Part shown: piece by piece, positions 16,838 through 23,826 of the stretch
Position numbering within the stretch: position 1 is the stretch's first letter
Layout: each line of letters begins with the position of its first letter
Notes under the pieces: model-generated
The model's database searches: none
The model's input: only the letters and a program-made list of their open reading frames with translations
Told to the model about the DNA's origin: nothing
Program-made: the position numbers and the translations under genes
IMG/VR virus record: IMGVR_UViG_3300034062_001898
Coordinates: 1-36,183 of that record
Source of the DNA: a virus
Length of the DNA stretch: 36,183 nt
Strand: one strand, 5' to 3'

Positions 16838-17130
16838 AGCGCACCGGCATCCCCAAGCGCTTCCAGCTACTTGGGCATGTCATCACGGTGCGCATCCTGC
16901 CGCGGTCGAAATGGCGCCACGGCAAGGGCGTGGTCGGAATGTGGGAGCCTGAGAAGCTCCGCATCGACCTGCTGTCAAACCCCATCGAGACGCAGCTGCA
17001 GGCCGTGTTCACTCACGAGCTCGTGCACGCGATGCTCGATCACATGTCGCACGAATTGAGCCACGACGAAGTGTTCGTCGATCAGCTCGGACTTCTTCTA
17101 CAGCAAGCGTTAACGACGTTCGAGGAGTAG
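16834..17130 (+). CDS. Small zinc metallopeptidase-like protein (HExxH)
   Basis: 98 residues. HELVH (residues 66-70) is the HExxH zinc and catalytic motif, followed by AMLDHMSH and a later DEVFVDQLG helix that could give the third ligand. The N-terminal half is a small beta sheet with a basic patch (KRFQLLGHVITVRILPRSKW). Size and motif fit the short phage metallopeptidases related to ImmA/SprT-like domains. It overlaps the lysozyme by four bases. A substrate cannot be inferred; cleavage of a host regulator or a wall-linked role is possible. Confidence 0.7.
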   Translation: MKRTGIPKRFQLLGHVITVRILPRSKWRHGKGVVGMWEPEKLRIDLLSNPIETQLQAVFTHELVHAMLDHMSHELSHDEVFVDQLGLLLQQALTTFEE

Positions 17131-18144
17131 ATGCCGGCAGCAAAGGTATCCGACCAGGAATTCATACAAATTTGGCAAACGTATCGAGAGCCTACCAAGG
17201 TCGCGCGAGCGATCGGCGTCGATGCGCGTAACGTGCATAGCCGCCGCAAAACCATCGAGGCTAAGTATGGCGTCGTGCTCGAGAGCGATAACCAAAGGCT
17301 GAGCGGCGGCCGAAACGGCAAGCTCCGCCAGGCGCTGCAGGCAACTGCCGCGGCCCGCGCCCGCGACTACGAGCGCGAGATGCCGCTCGCAGTCAAAGAC
17401 GGCGTCGTGCTGGTCGGCTCTGACGCGCATTACTGGCCCGGCCTCGTGACGCCGGCACACCAAGCTTTCTGCCAGCTCGCCAAGGAACTAAAGCCGGCTG
17501 CGGTGATCCTCAACGGCGACATCCTCGACGGCGCCAAGATCTCGCGCCATCCGCGCATCATGTGGGAGAAGCAGCCTCACCTAAAGGACGAGCTGCACGC
17601 GGTGCAGGATCGGTGCGCGGAGATTGAGCGGGCGGCCGGCAAGGCACAGCTCATTCGCACGATTGGCAACCACGACGCGCGGTTTGAGAACTACCTGGCA
17701 GCGAACGCGCCCGAGCTCGAGGAGATGTCTGGCGCGACCCTGATCGACTACCTGCCGCGCTGGCGCGCCGGGTGGGCGGTGCACCTCAACGGCGGCACGG
17801 ATGGCTGGACCGTGATCCGGCACCGGCCGGTCGGCGGCGGAATCCACGCCGCGTACAACTCGACGCTTAAGTCGGGGGTGCACTATGTGCACGGCCACCT
17901 GCACAAGCTCCAATACACACCCTGGGGCGATTACAGGGGCCGTCGGTACGGGGTGGACACTGGGAGCCTCGCGGAGGCGAAAGGGCCCCAGTTCGCCTAT
18001 ACGGAGGCCGGGCCGCTCAACTGGGCGTCAGGGTTCGTCGTGCTGACGTACCACAAGGGGCGGCTGCTTGAGCCTGAGCTGTGCGTGGTCCACGACGGCG
18101 ACGCCTGGTTCCGCGGGCAGCGCGTCGGCAAAAAGGCGGCGTGA
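17131..18144 (+). CDS. Calcineurin-like metallophosphoesterase with N-terminal helical domain
   Basis: 337 residues. The four metal-binding motifs are all present: D98-x-H100 (GSDAHYW), G129-D130 (NGDILDG), G179-N-H-D182 (GNHDARF) and G255-H-L-H258. Residues 1-60 form a helical DNA-binding-like region (YREPTKVARAIGVDARNVHSRRK), as in proteins that sense a helix-turn-helix target. The enzyme could act on nucleic acid ends or nucleotides. It directly follows the peptidase gene and is the last late gene before attP. Confidence 0.82.
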   Translation: MPAAKVSDQEFIQIWQTYREPTKVARAIGVDARNVHSRRKTIEAKYGVVLESDNQRLSGGRNGKLRQALQATAAARARDYEREMPLAVKDGVVLVGSDAHYWPGLVTPAHQAFCQLAKELKPAAVILNGDILDGAKISRHPRIMWEKQPHLKDELHAVQDRCAEIERAAGKAQLIRTIGNHDARFENYLAANAPELEEMSGATLIDYLPRWRAGWAVHLNGGTDGWTVIRHRPVGGGIHAAYNSTLKSGVHYVHGHLHKLQYTPWGDYRGRRYGVDTGSLAEAKGPQFAYTEAGPLNWASGFVVLTYHKGRLLEPELCVVHDGDAWFRGQRVGKKAA

Positions 18145-18148
18145 CGTG

Positions 18149-18169
18149 TTGTGCCGTATTTGTGCCGTG
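18149..18169 (+). other. attP P-arm integrase sites (two direct repeats)
   Basis: TTGTGCCGTA (18149-18158) and TTGTGCCGTG (18160-18169), same orientation, offset 11 bases, about one helical turn. The same pair in the same order and spacing lies on the other side of the core at 18346-18366. Paired direct repeats flanking a core are the layout of arm-type sites of tyrosine integrases. Confidence 0.8.
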
Positions 18170-18213
18170 GATTGGGAAAAAGAGGGGTAGCGGGGACCAA
18201 CGCAGTCCAAGAA

Positions 18214-18226
18214 AATCAGCAACTTG
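18214..18226 (+). promoter_or_regulatory. IHF consensus site in the P arm
   Basis: AATCAGCAACTTG matches the IHF consensus WATCARNNNNTTR at every fixed position. The surrounding nine-base palindrome (18213-18221 with 18225-18233) makes the reverse strand match as well. It lies between the arm sites and the core, where a bend is needed to build the intasome. Confidence 0.7.
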
Positions 18227-18252
18227 CTGATTTGTCTGGGGGCTGGTACCTT

Positions 18253-18297
<45 letters not shown>

Positions 18298-18301
18298 ACT
18301 A

Positions 18302-18314
18302 AATCAGGCACTTA
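18302..18314 (+). promoter_or_regulatory. IHF consensus site in the P' arm
   Basis: AATCAGGCACTTA matches WATCARNNNNTTR at every fixed position. It is placed between the core and the second pair of arm sites, mirroring the site at 18214-18226. It overlaps a hairpin (CAGGCAC 18305-18311 with GTGCCTG 18321-18327) that could also end integrase transcription. Confidence 0.7.
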
Positions 18315-18345
18315 CGAGCGGTGCCTGGGGCTAAGAAAAAGACGA

Positions 18346-18366
18346 TTGTGCCGTAATTGTGCCGTG
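18346..18366 (+). other. attP P'-arm integrase sites (two direct repeats)
   Basis: TTGTGCCGTA (18346-18355) and TTGTGCCGTG (18357-18366), again offset 11 bases. They repeat the pair at 18149-18169 exactly. The pair ends three bases before the integrase stop codon. Confidence 0.8.
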
Positions 18367-18368
18367 AC

Positions 18369-19364
18369 TTAGTGAAGGCGTGCCGCGAGCTTCTCGGACG
18401 CCTGCACCAAGTGCTCGGTCGGAAGGTGCACATACGTCTCGAGCATCTGCGGCGACTTCCACCCGCCAAGCTCCTGCAGCGTCTTGCGATCGGTCCCGTC
18501 CAGGGCAAGCCAGCTGGCGAAGCTGTGCCGGATGTCGTGGAACCGAAACCCGGCTGGCAGCCCGGCTCGCTTGGTGTAGCGGTTCCACTGATGCCAGCAC
18601 GGCGGTTCGACCGGGAACACCCGATTCTCGCCCGCCACCCGCGGCTGAGCCTCGAGCAGCGCCTTGGCGGCCGAGTTCAGCGGGCACACGATCAGGTTCT
18701 CGGCTTTGGTGTCGATCGGCTGCACCCACGCAATCGAGCGCTCAAGGTCGACCCGGTCCCAGGCAAGCCCGAACACGTTCGACTTGCGCAGCCCGGTCAT
18801 AAACGCGAACGCGATCGGAGCGCGCAGCTGCTCGGGCAGCACGGCCATGAGCGCCTTCGCCTGGGCGGGCGTCGCGATCGACATCTTTCGCTTTTGCTTG
18901 TCGCCGTACGTCTTGAGCGTCGGCACCTGGTCGATCCACTCCCAATCTTTGAGCGCAGTGTTGAGCACCGAGCGTAGCGTGATGACGTAGTTCATCTTGG
19001 TGCCGGCGCTCGCAAGTTTCTTCTTGCGAGTGACGAGCGCCTCGATTGCCTCGGCGGCGTTGGAGCGGGTGATCTCGGTCAGCGCCATGCCGGCGAAGGC
19101 CTGCCGCCAAAATTTGAGGTGGTGCTTGTAGTCCTCGATCGCCTTGTCGTCGGCGTGCTCGAGCTCCCACTTATCGGCCGCCTCGTCGAACGAGCGCAGC
19201 GGCTTCTCGCCGAGCTGCTCTTGGCGCCAGAGCTGCGCCTTCAGCTGGTCGTGGAGTTCCTGCGCTGCTTTGCGATCAGAAGTCTGAGCAGATTGCCGGA
19301 GTCGGCCCCCGGTCGGGAGCGCGATATCGATATGCCAGGTGTTGCCGCGTTTCTTGATGGACAT
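18369..19364 (-). CDS. int: Tyrosine-type site-specific integrase
   Basis: 331 residues, the usual length for tRNA-targeting phage integrases. It recombines attP with the host tRNA gene. The N-terminal 55 residues (SIKKRGNTWHIDI) form the arm-binding domain, residues about 60-155 the SAM-like core-binding domain, and the rest the catalytic domain. Catalytic residues seen are R193 (TGLRKSN), K220, H276-x-x-R279 (HDIRH), W302 (GGWKS) and nucleophile Y311 (ETYVHL). The gene points at attP. Its first 124 bases overlap the excisionase gene in another frame. Confidence 0.93.
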   Translation of the reverse strand: MSIKKRGNTWHIDIALPTGGRLRQSAQTSDRKAAQELHDQLKAQLWRQEQLGEKPLRSFDEAADKWELEHADDKAIEDYKHHLKFWRQAFAGMALTEITRSNAAEAIEALVTRKKKLASAGTKMNYVITLRSVLNTALKDWEWIDQVPTLKTYGDKQKRKMSIATPAQAKALMAVLPEQLRAPIAFAFMTGLRKSNVFGLAWDRVDLERSIAWVQPIDTKAENLIVCPLNSAAKALLEAQPRVAGENRVFPVEPPCWHQWNRYTKRAGLPAGFRFHDIRHSFASWLALDGTDRKTLQELGGWKSPQMLETYVHLPTEHLVQASEKLAARLH

Positions 19365-19561
19365 GGTTTGCTGGGTTCCTGTTTAGTTGCTTGGAGAACC
19401 TCCGCGACATTGACTCGGATCGCCTTGCCGAACCTGTAAGCCGGCACTGCGCGCCTGTCGACCAGTCGTCGGAGCGTCTTTACGCTAACACCGAGCTGGC
19501 CCGCCGCGTCATCGAGTGTGGTTAGCACTTGATGATGAGATTCTCTCAACACTTCAGCCAT
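19241..19561 (-). CDS. xis: Excisionase / MerR-like helix-turn-helix protein
   Basis: 106 residues. Residues 14-60 are an excisionase-family winged helix: TLDDAAGQLGVSVKTLRRLVDRR for the helix-turn-helix, then VPAYRFGKAIRVN as the wing and AEVLQATK as the last helix. It would bend attachment DNA and steer the integrase to excision. The last 40 residues are basic and unstructured, and are read across the start of int in another frame. It begins inside the stop of the nuclease gene (8-base overlap). The order xis-int at the end of the operon is the lambda-like order. Confidence 0.8.
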   Translation of the reverse strand: MAEVLRESHHQVLTTLDDAAGQLGVSVKTLRRLVDRRAVPAYRFGKAIRVNVAEVLQATKQEPSKPCPSRNAATPGISISRSRPGADSGNLLRLLIAKQRRNSTTS

Positions 19562-19880
19562 CAGTCAACTCGCCCCGCATCAGCGGCAAAAAGTCCTCTA
19601 GTTTCATCACGATGCGCCACGGCTGGCCGTTCTGGCGGTAGGCCACGATCGGCACCTCCCCCGGCTGGCAGTGCTCCTCGATCTGCCGGCACCAAGCGGG
19701 CAGGGCGAGCGTCTCGCGACGTTTGGCCTCGATACGGAACTTGCCGACCTGTATGTCATCGCCCGAGTCTCGAGCCTGCCCGAGCTTGCGCTTGACGACA
19801 AAGCCGAGCTCGTCAGAGAGGATCGCAGCAAGCTCGCGCTCGGCAGCAGCTCCCTTGTTGCGTGACATGCGGCCGCCCAT
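19554..19880 (-). CDS. PD-(D/E)XK endonuclease, Hjc/RecU-like
   Basis: 108 residues, the size of an archaeal Hjc-type resolvase. Seen are an N-terminal RNKGAAAERE helix with E16, a GDDI strand with D42, and E51-x-K53 (RIEAKRR), giving the E-D-ExK nuclease centre. A WCRQIEEHC helix and PIVAYRQNGQPWRI sheet follow. It could resolve Holliday junctions or trim recombination intermediates made by the nearby Sak4 module. The ATG at 19880 shares a base with the stop of the small membrane gene (TGATG), which fixes the start better than the GTG at 19883. Confidence 0.78.
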   Translation of the reverse strand: MGGRMSRNKGAAAERELAAILSDELGFVVKRKLGQARDSGDDIQVGKFRIEAKRRETLALPAWCRQIEEHCQPGEVPIVAYRQNGQPWRIVMKLEDFLPLMRGELTDG

Positions 19881-20014
19881 CACACGACCCAGTTATAGGC
19901 CTTGCGGGCGATGCCGACGAACACTCCCGAGGCCAGTGCTACCAGCACCCAGCTGCCCAGAATCACCGCCGTGTACACGACTGCGGTCACTATTGTCTCG
20001 ATTGAGTTTTTCAT
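19880..20014 (-). CDS. Small membrane protein (44 residues)
   Basis: 44 residues, far below common ORF cut-offs. A single hydrophobic segment covers about residues 8-35 (VTAVVYTAVILGSWVLVAL then GVFVGIA), closing with a basic RKAYNWVV tail. GGAG stands eight bases before the ATG. Its stop and the start of the nuclease gene share one base (TGATG), which supports both. It sits in the integration and recombination operon and may modify the host membrane or block superinfection; no family recognised. A 65-residue frame at 19893-20090 covers the same bases but has no such support. Confidence 0.72.
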   Translation of the reverse strand: MKNSIETIVTAVVYTAVILGSWVLVALASGVFVGIARKAYNWVV

Positions 20015-20058
20015 TGCGAACACTCCACGTTGAGCGCCACGGATGTTTTGGGCGCGGT

Positions 20059-20298
20059 TTACTGGACTTCACGCGGGTCTTTCCCGGCAAGCCACGTTGC
20101 GTACCACAGCAGCTTTCCTGCGTCCTGATCGAACGAATCCTTTGAGCCGAGCCGCCAGTTGTACTTGGCGACCTGGCCGCGCAGGAATCCGCGAAACTCG
20201 GACACCGTCAGCTGTGCGCGAATAGCGTCGATACACTCGATCTCTGTCGACGCGTAGTGCGCCGGCCGTTTCACTAGATCAAACTCTTCGACCATCAT
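20059..20298 (-). CDS. DUF3310-family phage protein
   Basis: 79 residues. The HYASTEIECIDAIR start, then FRGFLRGQVAKYNWRLGSKD and LLWYATWL end, follow the DUF3310 pattern (HY-x-x-x-x-IE-CID, G-x-x-x-KY-x-xR, K-x-x-x-Y). This family is common near phage replication genes; its activity is not established. GGGG lies seven bases before the ATG at 20298, and that start overlaps the exonuclease stop by four bases (ATGA), so it is preferred to an upstream start at 20316. Confidence 0.78.
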   Translation of the reverse strand: MMVEEFDLVKRPAHYASTEIECIDAIRAQLTVSEFRGFLRGQVAKYNWRLGSKDSFDQDAGKLLWYATWLAGKDPREVQ

Positions 20299-21437
20299 TT
20301 CTTTTCCCCTGTCCAATTCACTGAGTCCAGATCGTCATCGACGAACGGCTCGTTTGCTTTTGGAAACTTCGATAGATCCACCTTTGCGCCACGGCCGCGG
20401 CGGGGTGTGCTCGATGACTCGGTGACCGTCGCTTTGAACTTGCTGCGCAACGCTTCGACCGTCGGATCGGTCACGATCTCGGCGACGCTTACCGCGAGTT
20501 CTTTGCTCAAGTAGCCACCGGGGCCGTTTTTGAACACGCGCCCGGTTTGCTTGTGCTGGTACTCAATGTAGTTCTCGCCGCCGTCTATCGGCTCACCGAA
20601 CGGCACGAGCTGCGGTATGAACAAATGCGAGTCGCACGCCTCGCGTTGCGCTCCTTTGTGTCTTTCCGCACTGTGAAGTTCGCAGCGCCATGCTCCACTC
20701 TCAACAGGTGACGCATGGCAACACGTTCGACAACTAACCTCAGCGACCTTCTGCTCGTGGCACAGCGAGTAGAACGAGCAGCCCTTGCACTGCCAGTGCG
20801 CAGGATCATCCGAGAGCTTAGCGGGCGGCTCCTTGGCGCTGATGATGCGCCTGGCGCGGTCCTGCATCGCCTTGAACGCGTCCTCGTCAAAATGCACCCA
20901 CTCGGTATATATCTCGTCGTTGTCTTTGTTCACGGCAAAGTACAACGCGCGATCGATACCGAGCAGGCCCATGTACGACTGCATCTGCGCGTAGTGCTGC
21001 GGCTTGCTTTCAGCGACGCCGAGCTTCTTCATGTCGGTGAAGCTCTTCGCGCTGTGCGTCTTCACCTCGAGGATCGCCCAGGACTTGGGCGCCTCGGGGA
21101 AGCCACGACCGATGCCGTCGACGGAGCCGCCAAAGTGGCCGCTGTCGTCGCGACACTCGATCTGCTTGTCGCCGTCGTGCGTATGAAGCTCAACGCCAAT
21201 GGCGCGCAGCTCCTCGGCAACGACTGCCTCCTCACGCTTGCCGCGGTCGAAGAGGCGCAGCATCCGCCCGTCCCATGTGGGCATCTTTGCCCACCGGAAC
21301 GAGTACCAGATGTGGCGGTCGCATGCATGGCCGATCAGCGACGCGCCCAAGTGCTCGCGATGTTCCTGCGATTGCGCACCACGCCACCGAATGACGGCCT
21401 CCCCGGTGGTGTGCTGACTCGCAGGAATTTGCGGCAT
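20295..21437 (-). CDS. Cas4/RecB-like PD-(D/E)XK exonuclease with Fe-S cysteines
   Basis: 380 residues. The nuclease centre is D107 (GGSVDGI), E124-x-K126 (ILEVKT) and a QMQSYM motif (Q151, Y155). C39 with C217, C220 and C226 (CKGC-x5-C) form the one-plus-three cysteine pattern of the 4Fe-4S cluster in Cas4 and AddB nucleases. A second cysteine set (C236, C239, C240, C252) follows and may bind zinc. The Lys/Arg-rich C-terminal tail has no known motif. It would resect DNA ends for the downstream annealing proteins. Start and stop both overlap neighbours (TAATG and ATGA). Confidence 0.85.
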   Translation of the reverse strand: MPQIPASQHTTGEAVIRWRGAQSQEHREHLGASLIGHACDRHIWYSFRWAKMPTWDGRMLRLFDRGKREEAVVAEELRAIGVELHTHDGDKQIECRDDSGHFGGSVDGIGRGFPEAPKSWAILEVKTHSAKSFTDMKKLGVAESKPQHYAQMQSYMGLLGIDRALYFAVNKDNDEIYTEWVHFDEDAFKAMQDRARRIISAKEPPAKLSDDPAHWQCKGCSFYSLCHEQKVAEVSCRTCCHASPVESGAWRCELHSAERHKGAQREACDSHLFIPQLVPFGEPIDGGENYIEYQHKQTGRVFKNGPGGYLSKELAVSVAEIVTDPTVEALRSKFKATVTESSSTPRRGRGAKVDLSKFPKANEPFVDDDLDSVNWTGEKK

Positions 21438-21919
21438 TACTTGCGCTCCCAGGGCCGCGCGGCCGGTTTGGCATTGGGGGGGCTGGCGGTTGCCGGTCGC
21501 GCAGCCTGGGAGGCAACAGGTTTGGAGCCGCCGATCGCCTGGTACCCCATCACGCGGTTGCGTGACTGGTCCTTGCGGTCGAGGTCGATCTCGGCGAGCA
21601 CCGGAATGTCGTGCAGCTGCTCAGTTTCGGTGAGGTTCGCCACGCTGGCGGCCAGGCAGAGCTCCTGCAGCTGGCGCTTGGCGATGTCCTCGGCGGTTTT
21701 GTTTGGGTTGTTGACGTTCAAGCGGTCCCACACGCGGCGGCCGGCGAACTCGCCGTCGACCACTTGCAGCGTGAGCTCGATGTACTCGCCCGTGCCAGCC
21801 AGAGTTGGCTTGATAGCGGACTCAATGACGATGACCTGGTACATCCCCCGCGGCAACGGCTCCCGGCTAGGGGCCGGCGGTGCGACGTGGGTGGCGGCAT
21901 CGAATTGGAATGAAGGCAT
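21437..21919 (-). CDS. DUF669-family protein, likely ssDNA-binding
   Basis: 160 residues. Residues 25-115 form a small beta barrel (YQVIVIESAIKPT, YIELTLQVVDGEFAGRRVWDRLNV) followed by a helix (AEDIAKRQLQELCLAASV), as in DUF669. The last 35 residues are a Pro/Ala/Lys-rich tail ending RPWERK. Family members are encoded beside phage recombinases and are thought to bind single-stranded DNA. GGGAG lies six bases before the ATG. Its stop overlaps the exonuclease start by one base. Confidence 0.8.
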   Translation of the reverse strand: MPSFQFDAATHVAPPAPSREPLPRGMYQVIVIESAIKPTLAGTGEYIELTLQVVDGEFAGRRVWDRLNVNNPNKTAEDIAKRQLQELCLAASVANLTETEQLHDIPVLAEIDLDRKDQSRNRVMGYQAIGGSKPVASQAARPATASPPNAKPAARPWERK

Positions 21920-21939
21920 GTTTTTGCTCCCGACAGTGT

Positions 21940-22671
21940 TTAGTTTGCGATTGCGGACTCGAAGGCCTCCCAGGAGAGCGGGATGCTCTCAGGCAGGCCA
22001 TATCGATTCTTTGCCATGTATGCGGGGCGCTCTGACGTGAAGAGCAAACGCTCGCCCGTCGTGATCCCACGCGAAACAGTTTTATTGAAACCAACGTCGT
22101 CCTTTTTGATTAGTGTTTTGTAGTTGGCGAAAAGCACTGCATCGCACCATTCGCGCACAAGCGCGCTTGAGCGGGCCTGCAGTTTCGGCTGATACCGATC
22201 GTAAGGCTCGGTCTCAGGTGAATCGAATCGCTTGATTTCCGTGTGCGCGATTAGCACGACGGCCATCCCGCGCTCGTTGCGCAGGGCAGTCAGGCCATCC
22301 AGAATTTCGCGCCACTTATCAGCAGCTATCATCGCGCCTTTTCCGTAGGCTAAGTCTTTCGCGTCGTAGCTGCTTTCGATGTCGCGCCAGATCAGCGTCT
22401 CGAGCCAATCTAACGAATCAATTACAACCGACTTGAACGAGTGATCGTTCGTGAAAAGTGTGCCAACGGCTTCCAGCACATCCGTGACCGAAGTCGCAAT
22501 CGGAAAATGATCTACGGCGAGCGAACCTAAACCGTCTTCAGTCTGAATGAATACTGGGTTAGGTGCGCCTGCAGCAAAAGTCGATTTGCCGATACCTTCA
22601 ACGCCATACACGAGCACGCGCGGCGCGGCAATCGACGTGTTCTTCTTGATGCTTTTGAGATCAAAGGCCAT
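21940..22671 (-). CDS. Sak4-like RecA-fold ATPase (AAA_24), recombination
   Basis: 243 residues. Walker A is GVEGIGKST (residues 23-31) and Walker B is VVIDSLDW (82-89, D85). The TEDG and IAHTEIKRF motifs and a short C-terminal region complete a minimal RecA core without a RecA N- or C-domain, as in Sak4 single-strand annealing recombinases. It would pair ends resected by the exonuclease, with DUF669 as the likely ssDNA-binding partner. It overlaps the next gene upstream by 11 bases. Confidence 0.82.
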   Translation of the reverse strand: MAFDLKSIKKNTSIAAPRVLVYGVEGIGKSTFAAGAPNPVFIQTEDGLGSLAVDHFPIATSVTDVLEAVGTLFTNDHSFKSVVIDSLDWLETLIWRDIESSYDAKDLAYGKGAMIAADKWREILDGLTALRNERGMAVVLIAHTEIKRFDSPETEPYDRYQPKLQARSSALVREWCDAVLFANYKTLIKKDDVGFNKTVSRGITTGERLLFTSERPAYMAKNRYGLPESIPLSWEAFESAIAN

Positions 22672-23044
22672 TCGCAGGTTCCTCGATAACGATGTAAGTT
22701 TTTGCCGGCTTCACGGTGATCGCCGGTGCAATCTGGCGCCAAAGATCTGGACGATCGGTACGAATCGCCCGCAGCAGCGCCTCGTCTGCTTCGACTTTTG
22801 TTTTGACTGGCTTCTCGGGCCAGGCGGCCGTCAGTGCAAGCAGCTTGTCTACGTCAGCTTTGTAGCTGAGCTTGCCTGTCGCCTTAAAACGGAACCCGTT
22901 GCTGAGCGTGGTCGTGGCGCTGCCTTCTTCTTTGTGTGGCAGCATCTTCAGCAGGTCTTGTTCGATTTCGAGTCGGCGTGAAGCGGCTTCGAGTTCCTGT
23001 CGCTTAGCGAGCAGCCACTCTGCCGCGAGTTTTTCTGCGGTCAT
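22661..23044 (-). CDS. Conserved phage protein at head of the recombination operon
   Basis: 127 residues. An N-terminal charged helix (EWLLAKRQELEAASRRLEIEQDLL) is followed by a KEEGSATTTLSNGFRFKATGKL strand pair and a helical end with a K-P-AKTYIVIEEP strand. Proteins of this type lie next to Sak4 genes in many phages, but no activity has been shown. It is the first gene after the promoter at 23074-23102 and overlaps the Sak4 gene by 11 bases. Confidence 0.68.
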   Translation of the reverse strand: MTAEKLAAEWLLAKRQELEAASRRLEIEQDLLKMLPHKEEGSATTTLSNGFRFKATGKLSYKADVDKLLALTAAWPEKPVKTKVEADEALLRAIRTDRPDLWRQIAPAITVKPAKTYIVIEEPANGL

Positions 23045-23073
23045 TTGGAGAGCCTCGTGGTGGGGGCGGTGGG

Positions 23074-23102
23074 AATATAACCGGACAATGCGAATATCTC
23101 AA
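23074..23102 (-). promoter_or_regulatory. Leftward sigma70 promoter (PL-like) with overlapping operator
   Basis: On the - strand: TTGAGA (-35, 23102-23097), a 17-base spacer, and TATATT (-10, 23079-23074), each hexamer one base off consensus. It lies in the 80-base gap between the repressor stop and the first recombination gene and would drive the whole 18369-23044 operon. A 13-base dyad-type sequence (23089-23101) covers the -35 and is a candidate operator. Confidence 0.75.
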
Positions 23103-23114
23103 CACATATGACAA

Positions 23115-23135
23115 AAGGGCCCGGTTATACCGGGC
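23115..23135 (-). terminator. Terminator at end of repressor gene
   Basis: On the - strand, GCCCGGT pairs with ACCGGGC (23129-23135 with 23119-23125, three-base loop), followed after two C by TTTT. The repressor stop codon lies inside the hairpin. It should separate repressor transcription from the leftward operon promoter just beyond. Confidence 0.6.
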
Positions 23136-23721
23136 GAATCCACAACACCGGCGCCGCGGCTTTGACGGCGGCGTTGTCGATCGCCGACGCGCCAGTAAAC
23201 GGCACCAGGTTGAACTTCTCGTCGTCGTAGCCGCGCTTGAGCGTGCCGACCATGTGGCCGTTTCCCGCGAGCTCGACGATGCAAAGCCGGTCGATAAACG
23301 ACTCGACGCGGCTGTCGAACGCACCCGAGAACAGCACCCAGCCGTCGCTCGCGAGATCCGCGGCTCGGATCTGTACCGCAAGCCCGGCGCCTGGCACGTC
23401 GCGCGGCGCCGTCACGCGCCTGGCGTTCTTGGCCGCGATCGTGTGCAGTGCGCCGCGGGCGTCGACCCAGGCCTTGACCGGGAAGCTGCGCGCGTCCTCT
23501 TCAATCGGTACGCCGGCCTGCGCCAGAACCTCGGTAACCGGGACCGTGAGCAGGCCGCTGATACGGTTTGCCTCGTCGGCGGTCATCGTGCGCTTGCCGC
23601 GCAGCATCAAAGAAACCGCGCTCGGGTCGAGCTCGAGCAGCTTCGCCAGCCGGCGCATCGACATGTCGCGCTCGGCGAGCCGTTCGCGGAACCATTTCGT
23701 ATTCACCTTCTGAGCAGTCAT
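23125..23721 (-). CDS. CI-like phage repressor without a clear S24 serine
   Basis: 198 residues. Residues 5-65 are an XRE helix-turn-helix domain (SMRRLAKLLELDPSAVSLMLRGKR). Residues 110-198 resemble the S24/LexA fold in layout (GWVLFSGAFDSRVESF, then LCIVELAGNGHMVGTLKRGY). The G-x-S-M motif that would hold the catalytic Ser is not seen at the expected place (AADLAS), while a Lys in GTLKRGY is. If so, it cannot cleave itself as CI and LexA do. The ATG at 23721 has GAGG five bases before it. The gene is divergent from the Cro-like gene, with a palindrome between them. Confidence 0.8.
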   Translation of the reverse strand: MTAQKVNTKWFRERLAERDMSMRRLAKLLELDPSAVSLMLRGKRTMTADEANRISGLLTVPVTEVLAQAGVPIEEDARSFPVKAWVDARGALHTIAAKNARRVTAPRDVPGAGLAVQIRAADLASDGWVLFSGAFDSRVESFIDRLCIVELAGNGHMVGTLKRGYDDEKFNLVPFTGASAIDNAAVKAAAPVLWIRPV

Positions 23722-23764
23722 GTTTGCCTCGTTACCTCGTTTGCCTGTCAACAGTGTGTTGACA
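23722..23764. promoter_or_regulatory. Repressor operator region
   Basis: An eight-base inverted repeat TGTCAACA-GTG-TGTTGACA occupies 23746-23764. Next to it, GTTTGCCT is repeated at 23722-23729 and 23739-23746, 17 bases apart. A TTGACA hexamer is embedded in each strand of the palindrome, but no convincing -10 stands at 16-18 bases on either side, so promoter positions are not settled. This is the expected place for CI and Cro to compete. Confidence 0.65.
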
Positions 23765-23826
23765 ATTCCACATCAGTATTGCACCTTCCGCCACAACTCG
23801 CAACCCACCACCGAGAAAAACAATCC

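Noticed and set aside
19893-20090. 65-codon open frame on the - strand
   Set aside because: The product is a low-complexity basic sequence, whereas the 44-residue frame at 19880-20014 on the same strand has a ribosome site, a membrane segment and a TGATG junction.
20715-22040. 441-codon open frame on the + strand
   Set aside because: It mirrors the exonuclease, DUF669 and Sak4 genes, which have clear motifs and coupled junctions. No domain is seen in the mirror product.
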